Assembly: GCF_003481985.1 (NCBI RefSeq)
Contig: NZ_QUMD01000005.1
Coordinates: 124,001 to 188,000, forward strand
DNA: 64,000 bases
Origin: Clostridium sp. OF09-36
GTDB lineage: Bacteria; Bacillota; Clostridia; Lachnospirales; Lachnospiraceae
Direction of reading: 5' to 3'
Made by a program: the position numbers and the translations under genes. The notes below the pieces were generated by a model. The model was not told where the DNA came from and searched no databases. It saw nothing but the letters and a program-made list of their open reading frames with translations. Shown piece after piece: positions 38,555-47,962 of the stretch (position 1 is the stretch's first letter; each line of letters begins with the position of its first letter).

Positions 38555-38612
38555 CAGCAAAAAGCTTCTTTCCAAAATAAGTATGTGCGAACCGGAAACG
38601 CAAATAAGGTGG

Positions 38613-38641
38613 TTTACAAATTTTCCATGAACAGGTATAAT
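38613..38641 (+). promoter_or_regulatory. Promoter of the 38716 lipoprotein gene
   Basis: TTTACA, 17 bp, TATAAT; a 31-bp palindrome copy follows in the leader. Confidence 0.65.
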
Positions 38642-38671
38642 CCTAAATAACCCATAAAAGGGGAAAGAGAA

Positions 38672-38702
38672 GTTCTTGTTTGCGCAGTGCGTGAACAGGA
38701 GC
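38672..38702 (+). repeat. 31-bp dispersed palindrome, copy 3
   Basis: GTTCTTGTTTGCGCAGTG with the 3' half GTGAACAGGAGC; 13 bp before the lipoprotein start codon and ending next to its ribosome binding site. Confidence 0.7.
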
Positions 38703-38715
38703 AAAGAGGAGATTT

Positions 38716-39372
38716 ATGAAAAAGAAAGCAGCAGTTTTGGCTGCAGCCGTGCTGCTTTGTGCAGTCTGGGCTGCAGGCTGTTCAGAAACAGGGGCAAAGA
38801 AAAAAGCCTGGGATGCTTCTGAGAACAGCATTTATGTGGCGGATGACTTAAGTGTGCAGAGCGCCATGGTCTACACATCACAAAAGGAAAACGATCTGTA
38901 CAGTGCCGAAGGCTTAGCCGAATTTGCAAAAAAGCAGATCTGCTCTTATAATGAAGAGCAGGGGGCAGCCGCCGAGGCAGAAAATACAGAAGGAAAAGAA
39001 AAGCTTCCGGCCGCGCTGGAAAAAAGCAGCCTGGAAGGGAAAACCGGTACGCTGGTATTTTCTTATGCGACCCCGGAGGATTTTGTAAGGTTTTCCGAGG
39101 AAAACGGGGATGATACCCATTCGGTGACATCGCTGCAGGTGCTGGACACAGACGCATCAAAGCTGCCGGACTTAGCCTACAGAACTGCTTCCGGAAAGAG
39201 CGCAGAGCTTTCCAAGGCAGGGGAGAAGAAGGACAGCCACATGGTCCTGACCGAGGGCAGTGCTTCTGTTTATACAGAGGGAAAAATCCTTTATGTGACC
39301 GAAGGTGTGGAAATAACAAGTGATCATTCAGCAGTGACCCCAGAGGGAACCGGCTGTATTATATTTAAGTAA
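38716..39372 (+). CDS. Putative lipoprotein of unknown function
   Basis: 218 residues. A lipoprotein signal peptide ends in the lipobox WAAGC (Cys about residue 22). The mature part is hydrophilic with a Glu/Ala-rich stretch (about residues 80-100) and repeated small beta-prone motifs; I recognise no domain. It stands just before glyS (20 bp) with its own promoter, so the two may be cotranscribed, but no functional link is apparent. Confidence 0.75.
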   Translation: MKKKAAVLAAAVLLCAVWAAGCSETGAKKKAWDASENSIYVADDLSVQSAMVYTSQKENDLYSAEGLAEFAKKQICSYNEEQGAAAEAENTEGKEKLPAALEKSSLEGKTGTLVFSYATPEDFVRFSEENGDDTHSVTSLQVLDTDASKLPDLAYRTASGKSAELSKAGEKKDSHMVLTEGSASVYTEGKILYVTEGVEITSDHSAVTPEGTGCIIFK

Positions 39373-39392
39373 AAAAGAGAGGTTATCTGACG

Positions 39393-40781
39393 ATGGAAAA
39401 AACAATGGAAAAAATCGTAGCACTGGCAAAAACCAGAGGATTTGTTTATCCGGGTTCCGAGATCTATGGCGGTCTCGCAAACACCTGGGATTACGGCAAC
39501 CTTGGTGTTGAGCTGAAAAACAATGTAAAGAAAGCATGGTGGCAGAAATTCGTTCAGGAGAGCCCGTATAACGTAGGTGTTGACTGCGCGATCCTCATGA
39601 ACTCCCAGACCTGGGTTGCTTCCGGACATCTTGGTGGCTTCTCTGATCCGCTGATGGACTGTAAGGCATGTAAGGAGCGTTTCCGTGCCGACAAGCTGAT
39701 CGAGGACTACATGGCTGAGAATGGCATTACCATTGAGGGTAGTGTAGATGCATGGTCCCAGGAAGAAATGAAGAAATACATCGATGATAACAACATCTGC
39801 TGCCCAAGCTGCGGTAAGCATGACTTCACCGATATCCGTCAGTTTAACCTGATGTTCAAGACTTTCCAGGGTGTAACCGAGGATGCAAAGAACACCGTTT
39901 ATTTAAGACCGGAGACTGCTCAGGGTATTTTCGTAAACTTCAAGAACGTACAGCGTACTTCCAGAAAGAAAGTTCCGTTTGGTATCGGACAGATCGGTAA
40001 ATCCTTCCGTAACGAGATCACCCCGGGTAACTTTACCTTCCGTACCCGTGAGTTCGAGCAGATGGAGCTGGAGTTCTTCTGCAAGCCGGGCACTGACCTG
40101 GAGTGGTTCCAGTACTGGAGAGGCTTCTGCCGTGACTGGCTGCTGGCACTTGGCTTAAAGGAAGACGAGATCCGCCTGCGCGACCATTCTCCGGAGGAGC
40201 TTTGCTTCTATAGTAAGGGTACCACCGATATCGAGTTCAAGTTCCCATTCGGCTGGGGCGAGCTGTGGGGTATCGCAGACAGAACCGACTACGATTTAAC
40301 CCAGCACCAGAATACCTCCGGTGAGGATATGACCTACTTCGATGACGAGGCAAAAGAGAAATACATCCCGTATGTTATCGAGCCGTCTCTGGGTGCAGAC
40401 CGTGTTACCCTGGCATTTCTGTGCGCAGCATACGATGAGGAAGAGATCGGCGAGGGCGATGTCCGCACCGTGCTTCACTTCCATCCGGCCATCGCACCGG
40501 TTAAGATCGGTATCCTTCCGCTGTCCAAGAAGTTAAACGAGGGCGCAGAGAAGGTATACGCAGAGCTTGCGAAGTACTACAACTGTGAGTTCGATGACAG
40601 AGGAAACATCGGTAAGAGATACAGAAGACAGGACGAGATCGGTACCCCGTTCTGCATCACCTACGACTTCGAGTCTGAGGAGGACCATGCAGTGACCGTC
40701 CGCGACCGCGATACCATGGAGCAGGTTCGTGTGCCGATCGCTGAGTTAAAGCAGTATTTTGAGGACAAGTTCCGTTTCTAG
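39393..40781 (+). CDS. glyS: Glycyl-tRNA synthetase, single-chain class II type
   Basis: 462 residues, the eukaryote/Gram-positive-like alpha2 enzyme. Motif 2 lies in SFRNEITPGNFTFRTREFEQ and motif 3 in EPSLGADRVTLAFL; Cys pairs CKACKERF and CCPSCGKHDF suggest a zinc site in the insertion. It charges tRNA-Gly. No T-box leader is visible: the preceding lipoprotein gene ends 20 bp upstream. Confidence 0.96.
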   Translation: MEKTMEKIVALAKTRGFVYPGSEIYGGLANTWDYGNLGVELKNNVKKAWWQKFVQESPYNVGVDCAILMNSQTWVASGHLGGFSDPLMDCKACKERFRADKLIEDYMAENGITIEGSVDAWSQEEMKKYIDDNNICCPSCGKHDFTDIRQFNLMFKTFQGVTEDAKNTVYLRPETAQGIFVNFKNVQRTSRKKVPFGIGQIGKSFRNEITPGNFTFRTREFEQMELEFFCKPGTDLEWFQYWRGFCRDWLLALGLKEDEIRLRDHSPEELCFYSKGTTDIEFKFPFGWGELWGIADRTDYDLTQHQNTSGEDMTYFDDEAKEKYIPYVIEPSLGADRVTLAFLCAAYDEEEIGEGDVRTVLHFHPAIAPVKIGILPLSKKLNEGAEKVYAELAKYYNCEFDDRGNIGKRYRRQDEIGTPFCITYDFESEEDHAVTVRDRDTMEQVRVPIAELKQYFEDKFRF

Positions 40782-40812
40782 AAGAAAACTTCTGAGAGAA
40801 AGCTTATAACAG

Positions 40813-40858
40813 AAAAAGAGTGTGCAAAATGGATGCTTCATTTTGCATGCTCTTTTTT
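40813..40858 (+). terminator. Terminator after glyS
   Basis: AAAAAGAGTGTGCAAAATG pairs with CATTTTGCATGCTCTTTTT around a 7-nt loop, with two weak pairs, ending in a T-run. Confidence 0.85.
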
Positions 40859-40938
40859 GTTGCCATGTATATCATGATTGTGACGGTTGCGATTGCCCCG
40901 TCTGCAAAATTCGTCAAAATATGCAAAATACACATTCG

Positions 40939-40963
40939 CATATACGAACTTGCATCGTATATG
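40939..40963 (+). promoter_or_regulatory. Palindrome upstream of ppdK
   Basis: CATATACGA / TCGTATATG, perfect 9-bp arms with a 7-bp spacer, about 75 bp before the ppdK -35 box. It could be an activator site. The rest of 40859-41036 is AT-rich without a gene. Confidence 0.4.
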
Positions 40964-41036
40964 TGAAAATGACGGGAACAAAACAAAATTTTACTAGTTT
41001 TTACTTAAATTTATACAAAAAACACCAAGAAAAACC

Positions 41037-41064
41037 TTTACTCCTGGAAAAAATATGGTATACT
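41037..41064 (+). promoter_or_regulatory. ppdK promoter
   Basis: TTTACT, 16 bp, TATACT, with about 95 nt of leader before the start codon. Confidence 0.6.
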
Positions 41065-41164
41065 TATACCAGACCGCCGATGGAAATATTTTTGTGCAAA
41101 AACTATACCGGCGGAGTTGAAAACCGTAGACAAAACGTCTACACAAGTTGAGGAGGATAAACCA

Positions 41165-43792
41165 ATGGCTAAAAAGTGGGTGTACTTATTTACAGAGGGT
41201 GACGCTACCATGAGAAATCTTCTCGGTGGTAAAGGCGCTAACCTGGCTGAGATGACTAATATCGGTCTTCCGGTTCCGCAGGGCTTTACAATTACAACTG
41301 AGGCCTGCACACAGTACTACGAGGATGGACGCGAGATCAACGACGAGATCCAGGCACAGATCAACGAGTACATTGTGAAAATGGAAGAGATCACCGGAAA
41401 GAAATTCGGAGATCTTGAGAACCCGCTTCTGGTTTCCGTACGTTCCGGCGCACGTGCTTCCATGCCAGGTATGATGGATACCATCTTAAACCTGGGCTTA
41501 AACGAGCAGGTTGTTAACGTAATCGCTGAGAAGTCTGGCAACCCGCGTTGGGCTTGGGACTGCTACAGAAGATTCATTCAGATGTATTCCGACGTTGTAA
41601 TGGAAGTCGGTAAGAAATATTTTGAGGCTCTCATCGATCAGATGAAAGAGAAGAAAGGTGTTAAGCTTGACGTTGAGCTTGACGCAGATGATTTAAAAGA
41701 GCTGGCTAACCAGTTCAAGGCTGAGTACAAGAACAAGATCGGCGCTGACTTCCCGGATGATCCGAAGGAGCAGTTAATGGGCGCGATCAAGGCTGTATTC
41801 CGTTCCTGGGATAACCCGCGTGCAAACGTTTACCGCCGCGACAACGATATCCCGTATTCCTGGGGTACTGCTGTAAACGTACAGTCCATGGCATTTGGTA
41901 ACATGGGCGATGACTGTGGTACCGGTGTTGCATTTACCCGTGACCCGGCAACCGGCGCAAAGGGCCTGTTCGGTGAGTTCTTAACCAACGCACAGGGCGA
42001 GGACGTAGTAGCTGGTGTCCGCACCCCGATGCACATTCAGGAGATGGCAGAAAAGTTCCCGCAGGCATACGCAGATTTCGAGAAGGTATGTAAGACTCTG
42101 GAGGATCACTACAGAGATATGCAGGATATGGAGTTCACCGTTGAGCACGGCAAGCTGTACATGCTGCAGACCCGTAATGGTAAGAGAACTGCACAGGCTG
42201 CATTAAAGATCGCTTGCGATTTAGTAGACGAGGGCATGAGAACTCCGGAAGAGGCAGTTGCAATGATCGATCCGCGTAACCTGGATTCCTTACTGCATCC
42301 GACCTTCGACCAGAAGGCATTAAAGGCTGCTACCCCGATCGCTAAGGCTTTAGGCGCAGCTCCTGGTGCTGCATGTGGTAAGATCGTCTTCACTGCAGAT
42401 GACGCAGTAGAGTGGGCAGCAAGAGGCGAGAAGGTTGTTCTTGTCCGTCTTGAGACCTCTCCGGAAGACATTACCGGTATGAAGGCTTCCCAGGGTATCT
42501 TAACTGTACGTGGTGGTATGACCTCCCACGCAGCAGTAGTTGCACGTGGTATGGGCGCTTGCTGTGTATCCGGCTGTGGCGACATCATCATGGATGAGGA
42601 AAACAAGAAATTCACCCTGGCTGGTAAAGAGTACCATGAGGGCGATGTGATCTCCTTCGACGGTTCTACCGGCTGTGTATATGACGGAGCAATCCCGACT
42701 GTAGAGGCAACCATCGCAGGTGAGTTCGGACGTATCATGGCATGGGCTGATGAGTACAGAACCATGGCAGTACGCACCAATGCAGATACCCCGCACGATG
42801 CGAAGAAGGCTCGTGAGCTTGGCGCAGAGGGCATTGGCCTTTGCCGTACCGAGCATATGTTCTTCGAGGGCGACCGAATCGACGCATTCCGCGAGATGAT
42901 CTGCTCCGATACCGTAGAAGAGAGAGAAGAGGCTCTGGAGAAGATCCTTCCGTTACAGCAGGGCGATTTCGAACAGCTCTACGAGGCTATGGAGGGTAAC
43001 CCTGTAACCATCCGTTTCCTGGATCCGCCGTTACATGAGTTCGTTCCGACCGAGGAAGAGGACATCGAGAAGCTGGCTAAGGCAAAAGGCAAGACCGTTG
43101 CAGAAATCAAAGCAATCTGCGAGTCCCTGCATGAGTTCAACCCGATGATGGGTCACCGCGGATGCCGTCTGGCTGTTACCTATCCGGAGATCGCTGTTAT
43201 GCAGACCAAGGCTGTTATCCGTGCAGCAATCAACGTGAAGAAAGCTCATCCGGACTGGAGCATCGTTCCGGAGATCATGATTCCGTTGATCGGCGATGTA
43301 AAAGAGTTAAAATATTGCAAGAAGACCGTTGTTGAGACTGCAGATGCAGAGATCGCAGCAGCTGGTTCTGACCTGACCTACCATGTAGGTACCATGATCG
43401 AGATCCCGAGAGCAGCCCTGACTGCAGACGAGATCGCAAAAGAGGCTGACTTCTTCTGCTTCGGTACCAACGACCTGACCCAGATGACCTTCGGCTTCTC
43501 CCGTGACGATGCTGGTAAGTTCTTAGGTGCTTACTACGATGCGAAGATCTACGAGAACGATCCATTCGCAAAACTGGATCAGACTGGCGTAGGCAAGCTG
43601 ATGGAGATGGCTATCAAGCTTGGCAAGGCTTCCAACCCGGATCTGCACATCGGTATCTGTGGCGAGCACGGCGGAGATCCGTCTTCCGTAGAGTTCTGCA
43701 ACAAGATCGGTCTGGATTATGTATCCTGCTCACCGTACCGTGTTCCGATCGCAAGACTTGCGGCAGCACAGGCAGCAATTGCGCAGAAATAA
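41165..43792 (+). CDS. ppdK: Pyruvate, phosphate dikinase
   Basis: 875 residues, the standard length. It interconverts PEP, AMP and PPi with pyruvate, ATP and Pi, giving anaerobes a PPi-linked glycolytic step. The N-terminal nucleotide domain has GGKGANLAEMTNIGLPVPQGF, the swivelling domain carries the phospho-His in GGMTSHAAVVARG (about residue 450), and the C-terminal PEP domain has GICGEHGGDP with the catalytic Cys. ATG 41165 follows GAGGAGGAT. Codon use is strongly biased to a few codons, as in highly expressed genes. Confidence 0.97.
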   Translation: MAKKWVYLFTEGDATMRNLLGGKGANLAEMTNIGLPVPQGFTITTEACTQYYEDGREINDEIQAQINEYIVKMEEITGKKFGDLENPLLVSVRSGARASMPGMMDTILNLGLNEQVVNVIAEKSGNPRWAWDCYRRFIQMYSDVVMEVGKKYFEALIDQMKEKKGVKLDVELDADDLKELANQFKAEYKNKIGADFPDDPKEQLMGAIKAVFRSWDNPRANVYRRDNDIPYSWGTAVNVQSMAFGNMGDDCGTGVAFTRDPATGAKGLFGEFLTNAQGEDVVAGVRTPMHIQEMAEKFPQAYADFEKVCKTLEDHYRDMQDMEFTVEHGKLYMLQTRNGKRTAQAALKIACDLVDEGMRTPEEAVAMIDPRNLDSLLHPTFDQKALKAATPIAKALGAAPGAACGKIVFTADDAVEWAARGEKVVLVRLETSPEDITGMKASQGILTVRGGMTSHAAVVARGMGACCVSGCGDIIMDEENKKFTLAGKEYHEGDVISFDGSTGCVYDGAIPTVEATIAGEFGRIMAWADEYRTMAVRTNADTPHDAKKARELGAEGIGLCRTEHMFFEGDRIDAFREMICSDTVEEREEALEKILPLQQGDFEQLYEAMEGNPVTIRFLDPPLHEFVPTEEEDIEKLAKAKGKTVAEIKAICESLHEFNPMMGHRGCRLAVTYPEIAVMQTKAVIRAAINVKKAHPDWSIVPEIMIPLIGDVKELKYCKKTVVETADAEIAAAGSDLTYHVGTMIEIPRAALTADEIAKEADFFCFGTNDLTQMTFGFSRDDAGKFLGAYYDAKIYENDPFAKLDQTGVGKLMEMAIKLGKASNPDLHIGICGEHGGDPSSVEFCNKIGLDYVSCSPYRVPIARLAAAQAAIAQK

Positions 43793-43825
43793 TGAAAAAC
43801 AAAATCATAGGATATCCTATACTGA

Positions 43826-43858
43826 AAGACCGCGTACTGTTTGGTACGCGGTCTTTTT
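43826..43858 (+). terminator. Terminator after ppdK
   Basis: AAGACCGCGTAC / GTACGCGGTCTT, a perfect 12-bp stem with a 6-nt loop and T-run. Confidence 0.93.
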
Positions 43859-43923
43859 GTGGCTATGTTGAGCTTTATGGGTAGAAATACAAAGAAATTT
43901 ATGCTAGACTAAGCATATATTCG

Positions 43924-43954
43924 TTACTGTTTGTGCTTTGCGTAAACAGCAGCG
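43924..43954 (+). repeat. 31-bp dispersed palindrome, copy 4
   Basis: GTTACTGTTTGTGCTTTG with the 3' half CGTAAACAGCAGC; in the leader of the Hpt gene, 55 bp before its start. Confidence 0.65.
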
Positions 43955-44009
43955 GCAAAACCATTACGATAGATAGAAAACAGAAATGAAAGAATTAGGG
44001 GAAAAACAA

Positions 44010-44366
44010 ATGACAACGAAAGAATGTTATGAAAAAATTGGATCTAATTACGACAGTGTGCTGAGCAGATTCGGCAACGAGGCGCTGGTAAAGCGCTTTG
44101 CCTTGAAGTTTTTAAAGGATCCGAGCTATGCGGATTTAAAAGAAGCCCTGGAGGTGCATGACGCAGAGCGTGCATTCCGTGCAGCACATACCTTAAAGGG
44201 CGTTTGCTTAAATCTTGGATTTGACCGTCTCTACGAGACCAGCGCAGCTCTGACAGAAGACCTGAGAGGAAGAGATATCAACGGCGGTGACCGGTTATTT
44301 CCGGAACTGACCGAGCGTTACGAGCAGTTGACAGAAGCAATTCGGGAGCTGGAAGCGGAGGCTTAA
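44010..44366 (+). CDS. Hpt-domain phosphotransfer protein
   Basis: 118 residues, nearly all one histidine phosphotransfer domain: the four-helix core carries AAHTLKGVCLNLGF with the phospho-accepting His. It should relay phosphate between a hybrid kinase and a response regulator. ATG 44010 follows TTAGGGGAAAA; an in-frame ATG at 43986 lacks a site. It is 7 bp before the three-domain REC protein, so that receiver is the obvious partner; no histidine kinase is nearby. Confidence 0.88.
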   Translation: MTTKECYEKIGSNYDSVLSRFGNEALVKRFALKFLKDPSYADLKEALEVHDAERAFRAAHTLKGVCLNLGFDRLYETSAALTEDLRGRDINGGDRLFPELTERYEQLTEAIRELEAEA

Positions 44367-44373
44367 CCCATAT

Positions 44374-46346
44374 ATGAATTCATACGATAAACTGACGAGA
44401 CAGCAGGCAGAGGAACAGATGGAACTCTACCGGCAGGTGTTTACAGCCGTGCGCCTTCTGGATGCTGCTGATCTTCGTCTGACTGGAGCGAAAAAAACAA
44501 AAGAAGACCAGACGGGTGGGTTGAACCATTGCTACTGTTATGATTACTGGAAGAAAAGCCAGCCCTGTGAAAACTGCATTTCCAGGAAGGTTTATCAGGA
44601 TGGGATTCAGAGGACGAAGCTGGAGTACAGAGGAAATGATCTCTTTGAGGTAACTGCCCGCTATGTGGAGGTAGACGGGACTCCTTATATCATGGAGCTG
44701 GTGCGTGCGATGGACGGCACCTGCCTGATTGATGCTGAGGGCAGGGAAAAGCTTCTCAGCAAGCTGACAAGCTATCACGATGAGCTTTACATTGATGCCC
44801 TGACCGGTGCCTACAACCGGCGTTACTACGAGGATAAGATCAAAACCTCAGCCCAGAAGGGCGGCGTAGCCATGATCGACCTGGATGACTTTAAGCTCTA
44901 CAACGATACCTGGGGACATGACGCAGGCGATGCCGTGCTGAGAACCCTGGTCCAGATGCTTCGAAACTGTGTGCGGGATGAAGATTCCATCATCCGTTAC
45001 GGAGGCGATGAATTCCTTCTTCTGATGCCGGATATCAGCCAGGCACAGTTTGAGGAAAGCCTGCGCAGGGTCAAGGAAAAGGTCTGCGATGCCGATGTGC
45101 CAGGCTATACGAACCTGCGCCTTTCTGTGAGCATTGGCGGAGTACTGAGTGATGGGACCAAAACGGTGGAGGATGCTGCGATCTGTGCCGATAAGCTTAT
45201 GTATCAGGCTAAAAACCGGAAAAATACGGTTGTGACGGAAGGAACAAAGCAGGAGGTACAGCATTCAGGGGACAATACTGAGGATCAGGAGAATATCAAG
45301 CAGCAGATCCTCATTGTAGATGATTCCGGGCTGAACCGCGAGATCCTTTCTGAAATGCTTCACTCAGATTTCCGCATTCTGGAGGCAGAAAACGGAAAAG
45401 AGTGCATTGCCCAGTTAGAGCAGTACGGAACCGGAATCGCCCTGGTCCTGTTAGATATTGTCATGCCGGTCATGAATGGCTTTGAGGTGCTGGAATACAT
45501 GACCAGAAACCACTGGATCGAGGAGGTCCCTGTCATTATGATCTCCAGTGAAAATTCAGAGCCATACATCCGCAAGGCCTACGAGCTTGGCGTTTCTGAT
45601 TATATCAGCCGTCCATTTGATGCCAAGGTGGTATTTCAGCGCGTATTCAATACCATTAAGCTGTATGCGAAGCAGCACCGCCTGATCAAACTGGTGACAA
45701 GCCAGATCTACGAAAAAGAAAAGAATAACCGGATCATGGTCGGGATTTTAAGCCAGATCATGGAATTCAGGAATGGGGAGAGCGGGCTTCACGTCTCTCA
45801 TATCAACCGTCTGACCGATCTTTTGCTGGAGCGCCTGACCCAAAAGACAAGCCAGTACCATTTGTCCAGACCGGACCGGGAGCTGATCGCAACAGCATCG
45901 GCTCTTCATGATATCGGAAAGATTGGCATTGATGAAAAAATCCTGAACAAGCCTGGCAGACTGACAACGGAGGAGTTCGAGATCATGAAGACCCACACCG
46001 TCATCGGTGCTTCCATGCTAAAGCATCTGACTGCCTACCAGAACGAGCCGATCGTAAAGATCGCTTACCAGATCTGCAGGTGGCACCATGAGCGCTACGA
46101 TGGAAAGGGATATCCGGACGGCTTAAAGGGAGAAGAAATCCCGATCGCAGCCAGGTGGTTTCCATTGTAGATGTTTACGATGCCCTGGTGAGTCCGCGTG
46201 TATACAAGAAAGCGTTCCCGCATGAGCAGGCCATGCGCATGATCATGAATGGGGAGTGCGGTACGTTTAATCCGCTCCTTCTGGAATGCCTGATCGAGAT
46301 CCAGGACCGGATCCAGGCATATGATCATGAGCCGCAGAATCATTAG
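44374..46346 (+). CDS. GGDEF - receiver - HD-GYP cyclic-di-GMP protein (frameshifted near the C-terminus)
   Basis: About 657 residues. The N-terminal part (1-135) has a Cys-rich patch HCYCYDYWKKSQPCENCIS that may bind metal. GGDEF domain (about 140-300): DALTGAYNRRYYED, active site RYGGDEF at about 208 and an inhibitory RxxD site (RDED). Receiver (about 312-430): phospho-Asp in VLLDIVMPVMNG. HD-GYP (about 450-657): ALHDIGKIGIDEKILNKPG and WHHERYDGKGYPDG. At about 46151 a C is missing (GCAGCCCAG), restoring VVSIVDVYDALVSPR to 46346. It could both make and degrade c-di-GMP under phosphorelay control. Confidence 0.9.
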
Positions 46347-46375
46347 TTTACTTTTATAGGTCTGTATGGTATAAT
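46347..46375 (+). promoter_or_regulatory. Promoter of the yfcC-like gene
   Basis: TTTACT, 17 bp, TATAAT, overlapping the stop of the preceding gene. Confidence 0.6.
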
Positions 46376-46425
46376 TTTTCGTTGCGACACGTCAATTTAT
46401 TTTTGAGAATGAAGAGGAACTACAA

Positions 46426-47937
46426 ATGGAAAAGAAAAAGAAGTTTCAGATGCCGCATACGTACATCATCATCTTTGGTGTAATTCTGTTTGCAGCAATC
46501 CTGACCATGTTTATCCCACTGGGTAAATATGAGACAAAAGAAATCACCTACACCATGAACGGCGAAGAAAAGACCAGAACCGTTCTGGATCCGGACAGCT
46601 TTGAGTATGTCCTGGATGAAAACGGAAACAAGGTAACGAAGGTTGCCCCGCTTTTCGGTACGGAGGATTTCGGTGGCCAGGGTATTTTAAACTATGTATT
46701 TGAGGGTCTTACAACCGGTAACAAAAACGGTACTGCAGTCGGAATCATCGCCTTTATCCTGGTGGTGGGCGGTTCCTTTGGTATCGTGTTACGAACCGGT
46801 GCCGTGGAGAGCGGTATCATGCGGGTCATCAGCATGACAAACGGTAAGGAAATCCTTTTGGTACCGATCCTGATCGTCCTGTTTTCCCTGGGCGGTGCCG
46901 TGTTCGGCATGGGTGAGGAAGCCATCCCGTTCGTCATGATCCTGGTGCCGATGTTCATCGCGATGGGTTACGATGCAGTAGTCGGCATCATGTGCAGCTA
47001 CGTGGCAACCCAGATTGGTTTCGGTACCTCGTGGCAGAACCCGTTCGGCCTGGCTGTGGCACAGGGTATCGCAGGCATCCCGGTTATGTCCGGTGCATGG
47101 TTCCGTATCCCGTTATGGATCATCTTTACCGGCCTGACCTGTGTGTTTACCCTTCGTTACGCAGCAAAGATCAAAAAGAACCCGAAGCTTTCTGTTGCTT
47201 ACGAGTCTGACGAAGAGTACCGTGAGGACTTCGCAAAGAATGGTAAAGCAGACCTGCCGTTTACCCTGGGCCATAAGCTGGTGCTCTTAACCATCGTAGC
47301 CTGCATGGTATGGACCATCTGGGGCGTAGTAACCCAGGGCTACTACATTCCGGAGATCGCATCCCAGTTCTTTGTAATGGGTCTTGTTTCCGGTATCATC
47401 GGACTGATCTTCCACTTAAATGATATGCACTTAAACGATATCCCGCGTGCGTTTGACCGTGGTGCGGCTGACCTTCTGGGCGCTGCAATGTGCGTAGGTA
47501 TGGCACAGGGTATCATCATCATCCTGGGCGGAACCAGCGCAACCGATGGAACCGTTCTGAACACCATTCTTTATACTATCAGCAATGGCATGAAGAATTT
47601 CCCGCCGGTCATCTCTGCATGGCTGATGTATGTATTCCAGTCCGTATTCAACTTCTTCGTTGTATCCGGTTCCGGACAGGCAGCCCTGACCATGCCGATC
47701 ATGGCACCGCTTGCCGATCTGGTCGGTGTAGAACGTCAGGTTGCAGTCCTTTCTTACCAGCTTGGTGATGCGTTTACCAACTTTATCGTTCCGACCAGCG
47801 GATGCCTTCTTGGTGCCCTGGCAGCAGCAAGACTGGAGTGGGGACAGTGGGCAAAGTTCCAGATCAAGTTCCAGGCATTCCTGTTTGTATGCGCATCCAT
47901 TGCAGTGGTTGTTGCAATGATGATCGGATTGTCATAA
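46426..47937 (+). CDS. YfcC-family membrane carrier
   Basis: 503 residues with about twelve hydrophobic helices and an early non-membrane loop (about residues 35-85). Conserved stretches of the YfcC/ArgD-like anaerobic carrier family are GGSFGIVLRTGAVE, FGMGEEAIPF, QIGFGTSWQNPF and the C-terminal VPTSGCLLGALAAARLEWGQW. Members are annotated as dicarboxylate or basic amino acid carriers; the substrate is unknown. Own promoter; 25 bp before the MATE gene. Confidence 0.85.
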   Translation: MEKKKKFQMPHTYIIIFGVILFAAILTMFIPLGKYETKEITYTMNGEEKTRTVLDPDSFEYVLDENGNKVTKVAPLFGTEDFGGQGILNYVFEGLTTGNKNGTAVGIIAFILVVGGSFGIVLRTGAVESGIMRVISMTNGKEILLVPILIVLFSLGGAVFGMGEEAIPFVMILVPMFIAMGYDAVVGIMCSYVATQIGFGTSWQNPFGLAVAQGIAGIPVMSGAWFRIPLWIIFTGLTCVFTLRYAAKIKKNPKLSVAYESDEEYREDFAKNGKADLPFTLGHKLVLLTIVACMVWTIWGVVTQGYYIPEIASQFFVMGLVSGIIGLIFHLNDMHLNDIPRAFDRGAADLLGAAMCVGMAQGIIIILGGTSATDGTVLNTILYTISNGMKNFPPVISAWLMYVFQSVFNFFVVSGSGQAALTMPIMAPLADLVGVERQVAVLSYQLGDAFTNFIVPTSGCLLGALAAARLEWGQWAKFQIKFQAFLFVCASIAVVVAMMIGLS

Positions 47938-47962
47938 CCGGAAAGGGCAGGAACAAATTGTC

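Noticed and set aside
38555..39392. T-box leader for glyS
   Set aside because: No T-box-like sequence or specifier stem is visible, and a lipoprotein gene fills the space.
42109..42834. Long antisense frame (241 residues) opposite ppdK
   Set aside because: Shadow of the biased codon use of ppdK; composition is Ser/Ala/Pro-rich nonsense with no ribosome binding site.
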